64,000 bases of DNA from Ciceribacter thiooxidans (GTDB lineage: Bacteria > Pseudomonadota > Alphaproteobacteria > Rhizobiales > Rhizobiaceae), in the NCBI RefSeq assembly GCF_014126615.1, contig NZ_CP059896.1, positions 2,490,501 through 2,554,500 of the forward strand, given 5' to 3'. This document shows positions 17,144-27,349 of this stretch, piece by piece. The notes beneath the pieces are model-generated. The model was given only the letters and a program-made list of their open reading frames with translations, did no database searches and had not been told where the DNA came from. The position numbers were made by a program, and so were the translations under genes. Positions within the stretch are counted from its first letter, which is position 1; each line of letters opens with the position of its first letter.

Positions 17144-18503
17144 GGTGACCTCCTCGGGGCATGTGGGGAAGGAAGAGATTGGGGCGGACGGCGCCCTGCG
17201 GGTGGCGCAGGGCATCCGAGACATGGGCGAGCCGACGGGCGAAGGCGAACTCGCCGGCAAGACCGATCGTCGCGATCAGAAGGCCGAGGCTTGCGAATCG
17301 GAAGAGACCGGTATGGGAGAAAAGGATTGCAAGCGTTGCCGTTGCGACGCTGCCGGCGAACAGTGCGAACCAGACGACCGCGTTGCGCTCGTCGACGAGG
17401 TCCTGCACGCGCGGGGTGGGCGCCCGCCCGAGAACCGGACCGTAGCATTCGAGCCAGGTCATGAAGGGAATGATCTTGTAGAGTTGGGCCAGACCGAGAA
17501 AGGTGAGCCAGCCGAAGGCGGCAAGGAAGACCAGCGCGCCGATGAGCGCGTCGGAGAGGCCGAAGAGGAACGCTCCCACGCAGAGCGGGACTGTGGCGAG
17601 AAGCCCGACCAGCGCGATGATCGTCATGCGGCTGTTGAGTTCCATGGTCTTGCGCTTGCGCCTGCGATAGATTTCGACGGCATCGCTACCGTAGACCCCA
17701 ATCGCGGCGAGGCCAAGGAGCAGAGCGGCGACCAGGAGGCCGGTCACACCCGCCTCCCAGACGATCGCCGCGGGTGCCGCGGCCGCTACCAGAAACAGCG
17801 CCATGCCGCCGGCGCCGAGCACGAAGCGGTTCGTGCCCTTTTCCTTTTCGGGCGACAGCATGAACATCGGCAGCAGCCGATAGCTGACGCCGATGGCGGT
17901 GAAGCTCAGCCAGCCGCCGAGACCGAGGATCGCATGAAGCGGGACGCCGCTCACCACGAGCCCGGCCATCGCGCCGTCGGAGGTGACCCCGGCGAGCGTC
18001 AGGGCGAAGCAGCCGCCGAGCACCGTGGTTGCCGCGAGCGCGGCAAGCCCACCGGCGACGAAGCGGGCGGGAAGCGGCAGCGGCCGCGCCCGCCAGAGCG
18101 TCGCGGCGACGATGCCGACGAGAGCGGAAAAGCCGGCGGCGAGCAGGAGGGCGCCCGACGGGAGCGCGACACCCACCAAACGCCCGCCGCCGGAGAGATC
18201 GGCGAAGGCCAAGAGAAGTGCGAGAAGGCCCGCGACGATCAGCAGAAGTGCAGGCAAGGCAAAGCGTTCGCCGCAGAGTGGGCGCGCGACGAGAACGGGG
18301 ACGAATTGCAGAAGGGCGCCCGCCATCAGCAGCGAGAGCCAGCCGATGGCGATGACGTGCACGAGGAACAGCGTTTCCGGGGCGGCGATCTCGGCGGACG
18401 GAAAACCATAGCCGAGTACCATCATGACCTCCCCGCCGATGAGGAAGGAGAGCGCCGTGGCGAAGAAGGACATGGTCCAGCGGGACAGTGTTGTACCGGG
18501 CAT
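17124..18503 (-). CDS. Polytopic membrane protein, haem-copper-oxidase-subunit-I-like
   Basis: A 459-residue protein with about twelve hydrophobic segments. It resembles the COX1/NorB fold loosely: a His within FLVHVIAIGWLSLLMAG (His49) and another within GVPLHAILGLGGWLSF, each in a membrane helix. The six histidines required for haems b, b3 and FeB of a true NO reductase are not present, so it should not be called NorB. It sits between single and tandem DUF2249 genes in the island's stress-like operon. I recognise the type from denitrification loci but not a proven function; NO handling or haem binding is inference. Confidence 0.72.
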   Translation of the reverse strand: MPGTTLSRWTMSFFATALSFLIGGEVMMVLGYGFPSAEIAAPETLFLVHVIAIGWLSLLMAGALLQFVPVLVARPLCGERFALPALLLIVAGLLALLLAFADLSGGGRLVGVALPSGALLLAAGFSALVGIVAATLWRARPLPLPARFVAGGLAALAATTVLGGCFALTLAGVTSDGAMAGLVVSGVPLHAILGLGGWLSFTAIGVSYRLLPMFMLSPEKEKGTNRFVLGAGGMALFLVAAAAPAAIVWEAGVTGLLVAALLLGLAAIGVYGSDAVEIYRRRKRKTMELNSRMTIIALVGLLATVPLCVGAFLFGLSDALIGALVFLAAFGWLTFLGLAQLYKIIPFMTWLECYGPVLGRAPTPRVQDLVDERNAVVWFALFAGSVATATLAILFSHTGLFRFASLGLLIATIGLAGEFAFARRLAHVSDALRHPQGAVRPNLFLPHMPRGGHHGPAAL

Positions 18504-18541
18504 TTCGACCTCACCCCGAAAACGGCAATGCGACGGCTCCT

Positions 18542-18823
18542 TTAGTGGCCGCCGCAGGTGCAGACGTGTTCTTCCGCGTCAGGCGAGACACGACCGATTT
18601 CGACGCGCCAGACGTCCGGACCTTCCTCGATGTATTCCCAGGAGAACTGGCCGGGATAGCGCGTTTCGAGATGGTAATGCAGCGGACGCGGCGCGTGATC
18701 GGCGACGACGATGAAGGAATCGCCGAGCGCGAGCGAACCGACCATCTCGAAAATCGCGGGATGGCGCAGATGCGGCGGGATGACACGAACATCGATTTGC
18801 GGTTTGGAGATTGCGTCTGACAT
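18542..18823 (-). CDS. DUF2249 domain protein
   Basis: A 93-residue single-domain DUF2249 protein: IDVRVIPPHLRHPAIFEMV at the N terminus, GDSFIVVADHAPRPLHYHLE in the middle, and a His/Cys-rich end (EEHVCTCGGH) that could bind metal. ATG 18823 is favoured because AAGGA lies seven bases upstream; an ATG two codons earlier is also in frame. A Dnr-type box lies 105 bases upstream, so this is probably the promoter-proximal gene for the membrane protein, tandem DUF2249 and DUF59 genes that follow on the same strand. Confidence 0.84.
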   Translation of the reverse strand: MSDAISKPQIDVRVIPPHLRHPAIFEMVGSLALGDSFIVVADHAPRPLHYHLETRYPGQFSWEYIEEGPDVWRVEIGRVSPDAEEHVCTCGGH

Positions 18824-18927
18824 GGACATTCCTTGTGTACTTCGGCCGCCGGAGATCCGTCCCGGCAGGCGGCGGCCGACGCGCTTCCGGGAATGTCCAA
18901 CCCTAGGCCAAGGCGGCCGCCGCCAAG

Positions 18928-18941
18928 TTGTCGAAACGCAA
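18928..18941. promoter_or_regulatory. Dnr/NnrR-like box and GTCGAAACGC direct repeat
   Basis: TTGTCGAAACGCAA matches TTG-N8-CAA with the same CGCAA half-site as the pseudoazurin box. The decamer GTCGAAACGC within it (18930-18939) is repeated at 18949-18958, 19 bases away. It lies between the ferritin-like gene and the DUF2249 gene. Confidence 0.55.
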
Positions 18942-18966
18942 ATAATTCGTCGAAACGCGCGTTGCG

Positions 18967-19821
18967 TCAGTGGGACGGCAAGCCGCGAAGCGTCTGCAGG
19001 CACTGGACGACCGCACCGGCGAACGCCTGGGCACGCACACGCTCCTCCTCCGCCTTGCTGCGTTCGGCAAGGTCGAGATAGGCATCCAGAATGAGCTCGC
19101 AGAGCGGCACCAGCCGGTCGCGGACGGTATCCGGCACCCGTTCGAGGATCGGCGTCTCGGCAGGCGGTGTGCGTGCAAGATGTGCCGCGCGTGCGTGCGC
19201 GTCGCGGGCGAAGACGCGCAACCGCTCGCCACGCTCGCCGCCGGCAAGCGCGGCCCGGCTCTCCAGGTGGTCGGCGAGCCGCATTTCGAGTGTCGCCAGA
19301 TCGCCCGGGCTGCAATCGGCCTCGATCCGGCGAAGCTCATGGAAGGCCCGCCGCCGCTCGCGTCTGAGCGTCGCGACATGGCCGAGTTCCTCCATCGCCA
19401 TCCTCTCCGCCGCCTCGCGGATCTCGTCGCTCGGCGCATGGGCGGCGACATAGGTCCAGAAGACGAAGGCGCGTTCTTCGTTGCGCACCGCCATCGAGAA
19501 GGCTCGGTAGGAGTTCAAGAGTTCCGGCGCAACGAGTGCCGCCCCCTCGTCATCGAACATCGGCTCCGGCGGCGGAGCGACCGGCCGCACCGTTTCGTGT
19601 CTCGCCTCGACCCAGCGATCGACATTGCCGAGATGGCCGCGCTCCTCGGCGGTGAGCCGGTCGAAGACCTCGGCGAGATCCGGTCGTCCCTCGGCGCGCA
19701 TCCGCCCGGCAAGCGCCAGATAGCCGTCGATCGCCTCCTTTTCCATCGCGCGGGCAAGCGCCAGCAATTCGCCCATGGAGGATACGGTCCACGGCTCTTC
19801 GGTATTGCTCCAGCTGTTCAT
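18967..19821 (-). CDS. Ferritin-like (rubrerythrin-type) di-iron domain protein
   Basis: A 284-residue protein with two ferritin-like metal motifs: Glu27/Glu29 with E60-R-G-H63 (EERGH), and Glu115/116 with E145-L-G-H148 (EELGH). Together these give the Glu and ExxH ligands of a four-helix di-iron site. A C-terminal helical region of about 100 residues has no assignment. It is divergent from nosR, sharing the consensus Fnr/Dnr box at 19911-19924, and is upstream of the DUF2249 group. Roles in iron handling or in NO/peroxide reduction are possible; none is shown. Confidence 0.75.
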   Translation of the reverse strand: MNSWSNTEEPWTVSSMGELLALARAMEKEAIDGYLALAGRMRAEGRPDLAEVFDRLTAEERGHLGNVDRWVEARHETVRPVAPPPEPMFDDEGAALVAPELLNSYRAFSMAVRNEERAFVFWTYVAAHAPSDEIREAAERMAMEELGHVATLRRERRRAFHELRRIEADCSPGDLATLEMRLADHLESRAALAGGERGERLRVFARDAHARAAHLARTPPAETPILERVPDTVRDRLVPLCELILDAYLDLAERSKAEEERVRAQAFAGAVVQCLQTLRGLPSH

Positions 19822-19910
19822 GTCAACGGTTCTCCTGGTGGCGACGGAGGGCGGAAGCGCCCCCGCGGATCGACTTTCGCAACTATGATTAAAAGATACA
19901 TCTGTTATAG

Positions 19911-19924
19911 TTGATTTGAATCAA
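19911..19924. promoter_or_regulatory. Consensus Fnr/Dnr box between the ferritin-like gene and nosR
   Basis: TTGATTTGAATCAA is an exact TTGAT-N4-ATCAA match. It lies 71 bases before nosR and 90 bases from the divergent ferritin-like gene, so it could serve both promoters. Confidence 0.82.
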
Positions 19925-19994
19925 AGAGTTTCACGATCGGCATTTATAAACCGTCGCTTGACGGCGCGGCAGACGAAGAAAGAGGCCGAAAAGC

Positions 19995-22283
19995 ATGCTC
20001 TCACATTCAAGACTCCCCCTATTTTCCCGTTTCGCCGTTTTCTGGTTCATTCTCATGTCGGCCTTCCTGGCGCCGGCTTTCTCCCCGCAAGCCGGAGAGC
20101 TCGCCACCTATCTCGACAAGGTGCAGCCGTCCGAGCTCTTCGAAGGTGCGGACCGATTCGGCGCGCCGGTCGGCGAGCCGCCGGTCGCCCCGGTCTTGCG
20201 CGGCGAAGACGTGCTCGGCTACGCCTACCTCAATTCCGACATCACCAGCTCGGTCGGATATTCCGGCAAACCCATCAAGATCGTCGTCGGCATCGACCGG
20301 CAGGGTGTCCTGCGCGGCCTGAAGCTCGTCGCCCACAAGGAGCCGATCGTGCTGATCGGCATTCCCGAAGCCAAGGTGGTCGCCTCGCTCAACGCCTTCA
20401 TCGGCCGCGACATGGGCAAGGTTGCCGCAGGCGCCGAACGCCCGCCGCAGGCCGATATCGTCAGTGGCGCGACGGTGACCGTGCTCGTCATGGGCGACAG
20501 CGTCGTGCGCTCGGCCGTGCAGCTGATCCGCAGCGGCAGGCTCGCAGGCGAAGGCACGGTCGCCCCCGCCGCCGCAACCGCCGAGATCCGCAAGCTCGAC
20601 ACATCGAAGACCGGGACTGCCGACTGGCAGACGCTCGTCGGCGACGGCTCCGTGCGCAGCCTGCGGCTTACCGTCGGCGAGGTCAGCGACGCGTTCCGTC
20701 AGGCGGGACAACCGGCAGCCGCCGATCATCCCGAGACGCACAAGCCCGAGGACCGCTTCATCGACCTTTACCTCGCCCCGGTCAGCGTGCCGCTCATCGG
20801 GCGCTCGCTTCTCGGCGACAGCGGATACGAACGCCTGGCCTCGCGGCTGAAGCCCGGCCAGTCGGCGGTCATCGTCGCCGGCGACGGCGCCTATTCCTTC
20901 AAGGGCTCCGGCTATGTTCGCGGCGGCATCTTCGACCGCATCGAACTCCTGCAGAACGGCCAGAGCCTGCGCTTCCGCGACCGCGATCACACGCGCCTGC
21001 CGACGCTCGCCGCTGCCGGTGCGCCGCGGCTGCGCGAGATCGCGCTCTTCGCGATCCCCGAACAATTCGCCTTCGACGTCACATCGCCCTTCGAGCTGCA
21101 GCTTCTGGTGCAACGCAGCGCCGGCGGTCGCGACAAGGCGGTCATGCCCTACAATCTCGGCTACACCCTGCCGGATTCCTACGTCACCATCGAAAAAGCG
21201 CCGCCGGCGCAGGACGCCCCCCCTGCCCCGACGCCGCAAGCCGCGCCGGCGGGCGAAGCACCCCCTTTGAGCCCGATTGCCAGCGAACAGCCCCTCTGGG
21301 TGAAGATGTGGCAGATGAACACGGTGCCGATCGCCATAACGGTCGTCGCACTGCTCGTCCTGACGGCAATCTTCTTCTTCCAGGACTGGCTGGTCAAACG
21401 TCCGGTCCTGTTCGCCTGGGTCCGGCGCGGCTACCTGTTGTTCACGCTCGTCTGGCTCGGCTGGTACGCCAACGCCCAGCTTTCGGTCGTGAACGTCTTC
21501 ACCTTCTTCAACGCGCTGATTACCGGCTTCAGCTGGGAGTTCTTCCTCTCCGCGCCGCTGATCTTCATCCTGTGGGGGGCGGTCGCCGTCTCGCTGCTCT
21601 TCTGGGGCCGCGGACCATTCTGCGGCTGGCTCTGCCCCTTCGGCGCGCTGCAGGAGCTAACGAATACGGTCGCCAAGTGGCTGAAGGTGCCGCAGATCAC
21701 TCTTCCCTGGGGGCTGCATGAGCGTCTCTGGCCGGTGAAGTACGTGATCTTCCTCGGTCTCTTCGGTCTGTCGCTCTATTCGGTGGCGCTTGCCGAGGTC
21801 TATGCCGAAGTCGAGCCCTTCAAGACCGCGATCATCCTGAAGTTCATCCGCGACTGGCCCTTCGTCATCTTCGCGGTGGCGCTGCTGATCGCCGGCCTCT
21901 TCATCGAGCGCTTCTACTGCCGCTACCTCTGTCCGCTCGGCGCGGCGCTCGCGATCCCCGGCCGCATCCGCATGTTCGAATGGCTGAAGCGGTGGCCGGA
22001 ATGCGGCTCGCCCTGCCAGCGCTGCGCCAAGGAATGCCCCGTTCAGTCGATCCATCCGGAAGGGCAGATCAATGTCAACGAGTGCATCTACTGCATGCAC
22101 TGCCAGGAACTCTACCACGACGACCACCGCTGCCCGCACATGATCCAGGTGCGGCTGAAGCGGGAGAAGTTCATGGCGCTCTCCACCCCTTCCTCGCGCG
22201 GCGAGGCATCGGCGAAGACGCGCGTGACCCACAACGGCGAACCGATCGCTCCCGCGGGCGGCGCCGGTGCAAATCCGAACTGA
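19995..22283 (+). CDS. nosR: NosR, membrane flavo-iron-sulfur protein of N2O respiration
   Basis: Polytopic 762-residue protein needed for nosZ expression and electron supply to N2O reductase. A signal-like first helix is followed by a periplasmic FMN-binding domain with SGATVT (flavinylation Thr, about residue 156). Then come membrane helices (from about residue 437), cytoplasmic cysteine motifs CGWLCPFGA and CRYLCPLGA, and a C-terminal ferredoxin-like pair ([21 protein letters not shown]). ATG 19995 is preceded by AAAGAGG. It heads nosRZDFYLX behind a consensus Fnr/Dnr box. Length and motif order are standard. Confidence 0.97.
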   Translation: MLSHSRLPLFSRFAVFWFILMSAFLAPAFSPQAGELATYLDKVQPSELFEGADRFGAPVGEPPVAPVLRGEDVLGYAYLNSDITSSVGYSGKPIKIVVGIDRQGVLRGLKLVAHKEPIVLIGIPEAKVVASLNAFIGRDMGKVAAGAERPPQADIVSGATVTVLVMGDSVVRSAVQLIRSGRLAGEGTVAPAAATAEIRKLDTSKTGTADWQTLVGDGSVRSLRLTVGEVSDAFRQAGQPAAADHPETHKPEDRFIDLYLAPVSVPLIGRSLLGDSGYERLASRLKPGQSAVIVAGDGAYSFKGSGYVRGGIFDRIELLQNGQSLRFRDRDHTRLPTLAAAGAPRLREIALFAIPEQFAFDVTSPFELQLLVQRSAGGRDKAVMPYNLGYTLPDSYVTIEKAPPAQDAPPAPTPQAAPAGEAPPLSPIASEQPLWVKMWQMNTVPIAITVVALLVLTAIFFFQDWLVKRPVLFAWVRRGYLLFTLVWLGWYANAQLSVVNVFTFFNALITGFSWEFFLSAPLIFILWGAVAVSLLFWGRGPFCGWLCPFGALQELTNTVAKWLKVPQITLPWGLHERLWPVKYVIFLGLFGLSLYSVALAEVYAEVEPFKTAIILKFIRDWPFVIFAVALLIAGLFIERFYCRYLCPLGAALAIPGRIRMFEWLKRWPECGSPCQRCAKECPVQSIHPEGQINVNECIYCMHCQELYHDDHRCPHMIQVRLKREKFMALSTPSSRGEASAKTRVTHNGEPIAPAGGAGANPN

Positions 22284-22306
22284 CCAACCACCCAAGGAGA
22301 GGTAGT

Positions 22307-24226
22307 ATGTCAAACGAAGAGAAAATGCGCCTGAACAGACGTCAGATGCTCGGAACCACGGCGATCGCCGCGGCCGCCGGCGCGGCCACCGTCAGCGGAG
22401 CACTGACGCTGACCGGCGGTACGGCGACCCCGGCAAAGGCGCAGGAGACGGCGGGCCGCAACAATTACGAAGTGAAGCCCGGCGAACTCGATGAGTACTA
22501 CGCCTTCTTCTCGAGCGGCCAGACCGGCGAAATCCGCCTGGTCGGCGTGCCGTCCATGCGCGAAATGATGCGCATTCCGGTCTTCAACCGCTGCAGCGCG
22601 ACCGGCTGGGGTCTCACCAACGAGAGCCGCAAGGTGATGACCGAGGGACTGCTGCCGGAAACCAAGGAATTCCTGGCGGACAAGGGCGGCATCTACATGA
22701 ACGGCGACCTGCACCACCCGCATCCGTCGCAGACCGAAGGGACCTATGACGGCCGCTACCTCTTCGCCAACGACAAGGCCAACACCCGCGTCTGCCGCAT
22801 CCGTCTCGACGTGATGAAGTGCGACAAGATCATCGAGCTGCCGAACCAGCACACCGTGCATGGCCTGCGCGTCCAGAAGTACCCGCGCACCGGCTATGTC
22901 TTCGCCAACGGTGAAGACCGCGTGCCGATCCCGAACGACGGCAAGATCCTCGACGACCACAAGCAGTATCACGCGATCTTCTCGGGGATCGACGGCGATA
23001 CGATGAAGGTCGCCTGGCAGATCAAGGTCGACGGCAACCTCGACAACGTCGACGCCGACTATCAGGGCAAGTATGCCTTCGCCACCTGCTACAACTCCGA
23101 AGAGGGCGTGAACCTCGCCGAGATGATGGCGAGCGAGCAGGACTGGGTGGTCGTGTTCAACCTGAAGCGCATCGAGGAAGGCGTGGCCAAGGGCGACTTC
23201 GAGGAGCTGGGCGGCGTGCCCGTTCTCGACGGCCGTCACGGTTCGCCCTACACCCGCTACATCCCGGTATCGAACAGCCCGCACGGCATCAACACCGCGC
23301 CGGACGGTATCCACGTCGTGGCGAACGGCAAGCTTTCGCCGACCGTCACGGTCTTCGACGTTCGCAAGTTCGATGACCTGTTCGAAGACAAGATCCAGCC
23401 GCGCGACACGGTCGTCGCCGAGCCGGAACTCGGTCTCGGGCCGCTGCACACCGCCTATGACGGCCGTGGCAACGCCTATACGACGCTGTTCATCGACAGC
23501 CAGATCTGCAAGTGGAACATCGAGGACGCCAAGAAGGCCTATGCCGGCGAGAAGGTCGATCCGATCCGCCAGAAGCTCGACGTCCACTATCAGCCGGGCC
23601 ACAACCACAGCTCCATGGGCCAGACCAAGGAAGCCGACGGCAAGTGGCTGGTGTCGCTCAACAAGTTCTCCAAGGACCGTTACCTCAACGTCGGTCCGCT
23701 GAAGCCCGAGAACGACCAACTGATCGACATTTCCGGCGACGAGATGGTGATCGTCCACGACAACCCGACCTTCGCCGAGCCGCATGACGCGACGCTGGTC
23801 CACGCCTCGAAGATCAACCCGATCAGCATCTGGAAGCGCGACGACCCGTTCTTCGCCGATGCGGTGGCCCAGGCGAAGGTCGACGGCGTCGACCTGATGG
23901 CGGACAGCACGGTGATCCGCGACGGCAACAAGGTGCGCGTCTACATGACCTCCTCGGCACCGGCCTACGGGCTCGAGGACTTCACGGTCAAGCAGGGCGA
24001 CGAAGTGACCGTCTACATCACCAACATCGACGAGGTCGAGGACCTGACGCACGGCTTCGCCATCGTCAACTACGGCATCAACATGGAAGTGGCCCCGCAG
24101 GCGACAGCATCGGTGACGTTCAAAGCCACCAAGGCCGGCGTCTACTGGTACTACTGCTCGTGGTTCTGCCATGCACTGCACATGGAGATGAAGGGCCGCA
24201 TGTTCGTCGAGCCGAAGGCGGCATGA
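22307..24226 (+). CDS. nosZ: Nitrous oxide reductase (clade I, Tat-exported)
   Basis: Terminal enzyme of denitrification, reducing N2O to N2 in the periplasm. The 639-residue precursor starts at ATG 22307 after AAGGAGAGG and carries a Tat signal ([15 protein letters not shown]), which marks clade I NosZ. The beta-propeller shows CuZ histidine motifs such as [12 protein letters not shown] and [11 protein letters not shown]. The C-terminal cupredoxin domain has the CuA ligand set in [12 protein letters not shown]. It overlaps nosD by ATGA. No truncation or missing ligand is seen. Confidence 0.98.
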   Translation: MSNEEKMRLNRRQMLGTTAIAAAAGAATVSGALTLTGGTATPAKAQETAGRNNYEVKPGELDEYYAFFSSGQTGEIRLVGVPSMREMMRIPVFNRCSATGWGLTNESRKVMTEGLLPETKEFLADKGGIYMNGDLHHPHPSQTEGTYDGRYLFANDKANTRVCRIRLDVMKCDKIIELPNQHTVHGLRVQKYPRTGYVFANGEDRVPIPNDGKILDDHKQYHAIFSGIDGDTMKVAWQIKVDGNLDNVDADYQGKYAFATCYNSEEGVNLAEMMASEQDWVVVFNLKRIEEGVAKGDFEELGGVPVLDGRHGSPYTRYIPVSNSPHGINTAPDGIHVVANGKLSPTVTVFDVRKFDDLFEDKIQPRDTVVAEPELGLGPLHTAYDGRGNAYTTLFIDSQICKWNIEDAKKAYAGEKVDPIRQKLDVHYQPGHNHSSMGQTKEADGKWLVSLNKFSKDRYLNVGPLKPENDQLIDISGDEMVIVHDNPTFAEPHDATLVHASKINPISIWKRDDPFFADAVAQAKVDGVDLMADSTVIRDGNKVRVYMTSSAPAYGLEDFTVKQGDEVTVYITNIDEVEDLTHGFAIVNYGINMEVAPQATASVTFKATKAGVYWYYCSWFCHALHMEMKGRMFVEPKAA

Positions 24227-25614
24227 TGATCCGCCTTTCTGCGGCAACACTGATCGGGATGGCGGCCTTTACGGCCGCCCTCCCACCTTTTGCCTTCGCG
24301 GCGGAACTCGAGGTTTCGCCGTCGCAGGATACTGCCTTGCAGGCGGTGATCGACCGGGCGGCGCCCGGTGACACCATCATGCTGCAGGCAGGGACCTATC
24401 GCGGGCCGGTCACCATCGACAAACCGCTGACGCTTGCCGGTGAGAAGGGTGCGATCATCGCCGGCCCCGGCCGCGGCAGCGTCATCACCGTAAACGCCGA
24501 GAACGCCACCGTTCGCGGCCTCTCGGTCAACGGATCGGGCCGCAACATCGCCGAGCTCGATTCCGGCATCTTCGTAGCGGAAACGGCGACCGGCGCGGTC
24601 GTCGAGAACAATGCGCTCGACGGCAACCTCTTCGGCATCTACCTGCACGGCGCCCGCGATTCCGTGGCGCGCGGCAACCATATCGTCGGCATCGAGGAAG
24701 GACGGGTAAACGAGGCCGGAAACGGCGTCACCGTGTGGAACGCGCCCGGCGCGAAGGTACTCGACAACGACATCCGTTTCGGCCGCGACGGCATCGCCAC
24801 GAACGCCAGCAAGAACAACGTCTTCCGTGGCAACCGCTTCCGCGACCTGCGCTTTGCCGTGCACTACATGTACACCAACGACAGCGAAGTGAGCGACAAC
24901 GTCTCGATCGGCAACTCGATCGGCTACGCGATCATGTTCTCGAAGCGGCTGAAGGTTACCGGCAACATCTCCGACGGCGACCGCGACCACGGCCTGCTGC
25001 TCAACTACGCCAATGATTCCGTCATCACCGGCAACGCGGTGATCGGCCGCATGCAGCCCATCGACCGCTGGCGCAGCGCCGGCACACGTTCGGAGCACGG
25101 CGTACCGCAATCGAGTGACGACGAGACCGTCAGCCTCGGCGACACCCGGCTCGGGCCGGAGAAATGCGTCTTCATCTACAACGCCAACCAGAACCGTTTC
25201 GCCGACAACCTGTTCGAGGGTTGTGCGATCGGCATCCATTTCACCGCCGGCTCGGAGGGCAACCGCATGAGCGGCAATGCATTCATCGACAACCGCAACC
25301 AGGTCAAATACGTCGGCACCCGCTATCTCGACTGGTCGGAGGGCGGGCGCGGCAATTACTGGAGCGACAATCCCGCCTTCGATCTCGACGGCGACGGCAT
25401 CGGCGATACGCCGTACCGGCCGAACGATCTGATCGACCGCGTCCTCTGGACCGCACCGCAGGCGAAGCTGCTGACCAGCAGCCCGGCGGTGCAGGTGATC
25501 CGCTGGGCGCAGGCGCAGTTTCCCGCATTGCTGCCGGGCGGCGTGGTCGACAGCCGGCCACTGATGACACCGCCCGCCGACATGGCGACGGCCGGCAAGG
25601 GGATCGTCCGATGA
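24223..25614 (+). CDS. nosD: NosD, periplasmic CuZ-maturation protein
   Basis: Periplasmic right-handed beta-helix protein that works with the NosFY ABC transporter in building the sulfide-bridged CuZ centre of NosZ. The 463-residue precursor has a signal peptide (to about FAFAAELEV) and many NosD/CASH repeats, for example [19 protein letters not shown] and [17 protein letters not shown]. Its start overlaps the nosZ stop; an ATG one codon later is equally possible. Stop overlaps nosF by four bases, so translation is coupled along the operon. Confidence 0.95.
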   Translation: MMIRLSAATLIGMAAFTAALPPFAFAAELEVSPSQDTALQAVIDRAAPGDTIMLQAGTYRGPVTIDKPLTLAGEKGAIIAGPGRGSVITVNAENATVRGLSVNGSGRNIAELDSGIFVAETATGAVVENNALDGNLFGIYLHGARDSVARGNHIVGIEEGRVNEAGNGVTVWNAPGAKVLDNDIRFGRDGIATNASKNNVFRGNRFRDLRFAVHYMYTNDSEVSDNVSIGNSIGYAIMFSKRLKVTGNISDGDRDHGLLLNYANDSVITGNAVIGRMQPIDRWRSAGTRSEHGVPQSSDDETVSLGDTRLGPEKCVFIYNANQNRFADNLFEGCAIGIHFTAGSEGNRMSGNAFIDNRNQVKYVGTRYLDWSEGGRGNYWSDNPAFDLDGDGIGDTPYRPNDLIDRVLWTAPQAKLLTSSPAVQVIRWAQAQFPALLPGGVVDSRPLMTPPADMATAGKGIVR

Positions 25615-26525
25615 CGAAGACAGTCAGCATCTCCGCCGTCGGCAAGCGCTACGGCAAGGTCGAGGCCGTGCGCGACGTTTCCTTCACGCTCGGCGCCGGC
25701 GAGACAATCGCGCTCGTCGGCCACAACGGTGCCGGAAAGACCACGCTCATCAAGCTCATGCTCGGCCTCATCCGGCCGACGACCGGTTCCGTCGAGGTGC
25801 TCGGCGAGGACCCGTCGAGCGGCGACTTCGCGGTGCGCCGCCGGCTCGGCTATCTTCCCGAAAGCGTCTCCTTCCACATGGCGCTCACCGGCCGGGAAAC
25901 ACTCTCCTTCTATGCGCGGCTGAAGCGCGTCGACGAGGCAGAAATCCCCGGTCTCTTCGAGCGGGTCGGGCTCGCACCGCTCGCCGCCGACCGGCCGGTC
26001 CGGACCTATTCCAAGGGCATGCGGCAGCGCCTCGGGCTCGCGCAGGCGCTGCTCGGCGAGCCGCGCATCCTGCTTCTCGACGAACCGACGAGCGGCCTCG
26101 ACCCGGCGCTCCGCCGCAGCTTCTACGACCTCATCGCCGAGCTGCGGGACAAGGGCACGACGGTGCTTCTCTCCTCCCACGCACTCACCGAACTCGAGGG
26201 CCGCGCCGACCGTGTTGTCATCGTCAACGACGGCGTCAAGATCGCCGACGGTACGCTCGACGACCTGCGCCGCATCGCGCGCCTGCCGACGCGGATCAGC
26301 CTCAAGGTCGCCGAGGGCACCGAGAAGCCGCAGGGCATCAACGGCACCACGCCGTGGCGGGACCTCGGCGACGGCGCCTTCGAGACGGACGTGGCGCCCG
26401 AGGAGAAGATCGCGCTGCTCAGGAAGGTGACCTCGACGCCGGCGACGCTCAGCGCCCTCAGCGTCTCCGAGCCGACGCTCGACGATCTTTATGCGCATTT
26501 CCTGAGAGGGCAGCAGAGACCATGA
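25611..26525 (+). CDS. nosF: NosF, ABC transporter ATPase for N2O reductase maturation
   Basis: Cytoplasmic ATPase that powers the NosFY transporter, thought to export a sulfur species for CuZ assembly. The 304-residue protein has Walker A GHNGAGKTT (about residue 40), signature YSKGMRQRLGLAQ, Walker B RILLLDEPTSGLDP and the switch His in LLSSHALTELE. It overlaps both nosD and nosY by four bases. Confidence 0.96.
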   Translation: MTKTVSISAVGKRYGKVEAVRDVSFTLGAGETIALVGHNGAGKTTLIKLMLGLIRPTTGSVEVLGEDPSSGDFAVRRRLGYLPESVSFHMALTGRETLSFYARLKRVDEAEIPGLFERVGLAPLAADRPVRTYSKGMRQRLGLAQALLGEPRILLLDEPTSGLDPALRRSFYDLIAELRDKGTTVLLSSHALTELEGRADRVVIVNDGVKIADGTLDDLRRIARLPTRISLKVAEGTEKPQGINGTTPWRDLGDGAFETDVAPEEKIALLRKVTSTPATLSALSVSEPTLDDLYAHFLRGQQRP

Positions 26526-27349
26526 CCAACCTATTGATCATCGCCCGCAAGGAAATCCAGGAAGGGCTCAGGAACCGCTGGGTGCTCGCGACCACGCTGC
26601 TGCTTGCCGCACTCGCGCTTACGCTCACCTTCCTCGGCAGCGCCCCGACCGGCAATGTCGGCGCCGGGCGGCTCGACGTCGTCATCGTCTCGCTCGCGAG
26701 CCTGACGATCTTTCTCGTGCCGCTGATCGCGCTGCTTCTCTCCCACGATGCGATCGTCGGCGAGATGGAGCGCGGCACGATGCTCTTGCTGCTCAGCTAC
26801 CCGCTCGGCCGGCGCGAGGTCATCTTCGGCAAGTTTCTCGGTCACCTGGCGATCCTCGCCTTCGCAACCGTTTTCGGCTACGGCGCCGCCGCCGCCGCAC
26901 TTGCGGCCACCGGCACGGCGATCGACGCCGAAAGCCTGCGGGCCTTCCTCGCCATGATCGCCTCCTCCGTGCTGCTCGGCGCCGTCTTCACCGCGATCGG
27001 CTACGTGGCGAGCGCGCTTTCCGGCGAGCGCAGCACGGCAGGCGGGATTGCCGTCGGCATCTGGCTGTTCTTCGTCCTGATCTACGACATGGCGCTCCTC
27101 GGCGCACTCGTCGCCGCGCAGGGAAAGACGGTGCCGTCCTGGCTCCTCGACCTGCTGCTTCTCGCAAATCCCACCGACGCCTACCGGCTCCTCAATCTCG
27201 GCTCGGGCGAAGCGGGTGCACTTTCCGGCCTCGGCGGGGTCGCCGCCCATACCGGCCTCTCGCCTGTTCTGCTTCTCGCCGCCCTTGCGGTCTGGACGCT
27301 GGCGCCGCTTGCCGCTGCGACCCTGCTTTTCTCGCGGAGAGAACTATGA
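26522..27349 (+). CDS. nosY: NosY, ABC transporter permease for N2O reductase maturation
   Basis: Membrane partner of NosF, 275 residues with six hydrophobic segments. The family motifs IIARKEIQEGLRNRW at the N terminus and DAIVGEMERGTMLLLLSYP after the second helix are both present. Overlaps of four bases with nosF and nosL show tight translational coupling. Length is normal for NosY. Confidence 0.95.
   Translation: MTNLLIIARKEIQEGLRNRWVLATTLLLAALALTLTFLGSAPTGNVGAGRLDVVIVSLASLTIFLVPLIALLLSHDAIVGEMERGTMLLLLSYPLGRREVIFGKFLGHLAILAFATVFGYGAAAAALAATGTAIDAESLRAFLAMIASSVLLGAVFTAIGYVASALSGERSTAGGIAVGIWLFFVLIYDMALLGALVAAQGKTVPSWLLDLLLLANPTDAYRLLNLGSGEAGALSGLGGVAAHTGLSPVLLLAALAVWTLAPLAAATLLFSRREL

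Noticed and set aside
17124..18503. NO reductase NorB
   Set aside because: Length and helices are similar, but only two histidines lie in membrane segments; the six needed for haem and FeB ligation are absent, and no norC is adjacent.
22310..24250. A 646-residue minus-strand frame opposite nosZ
   Set aside because: Shadow of nosZ, whose copper ligands and Tat signal are intact.
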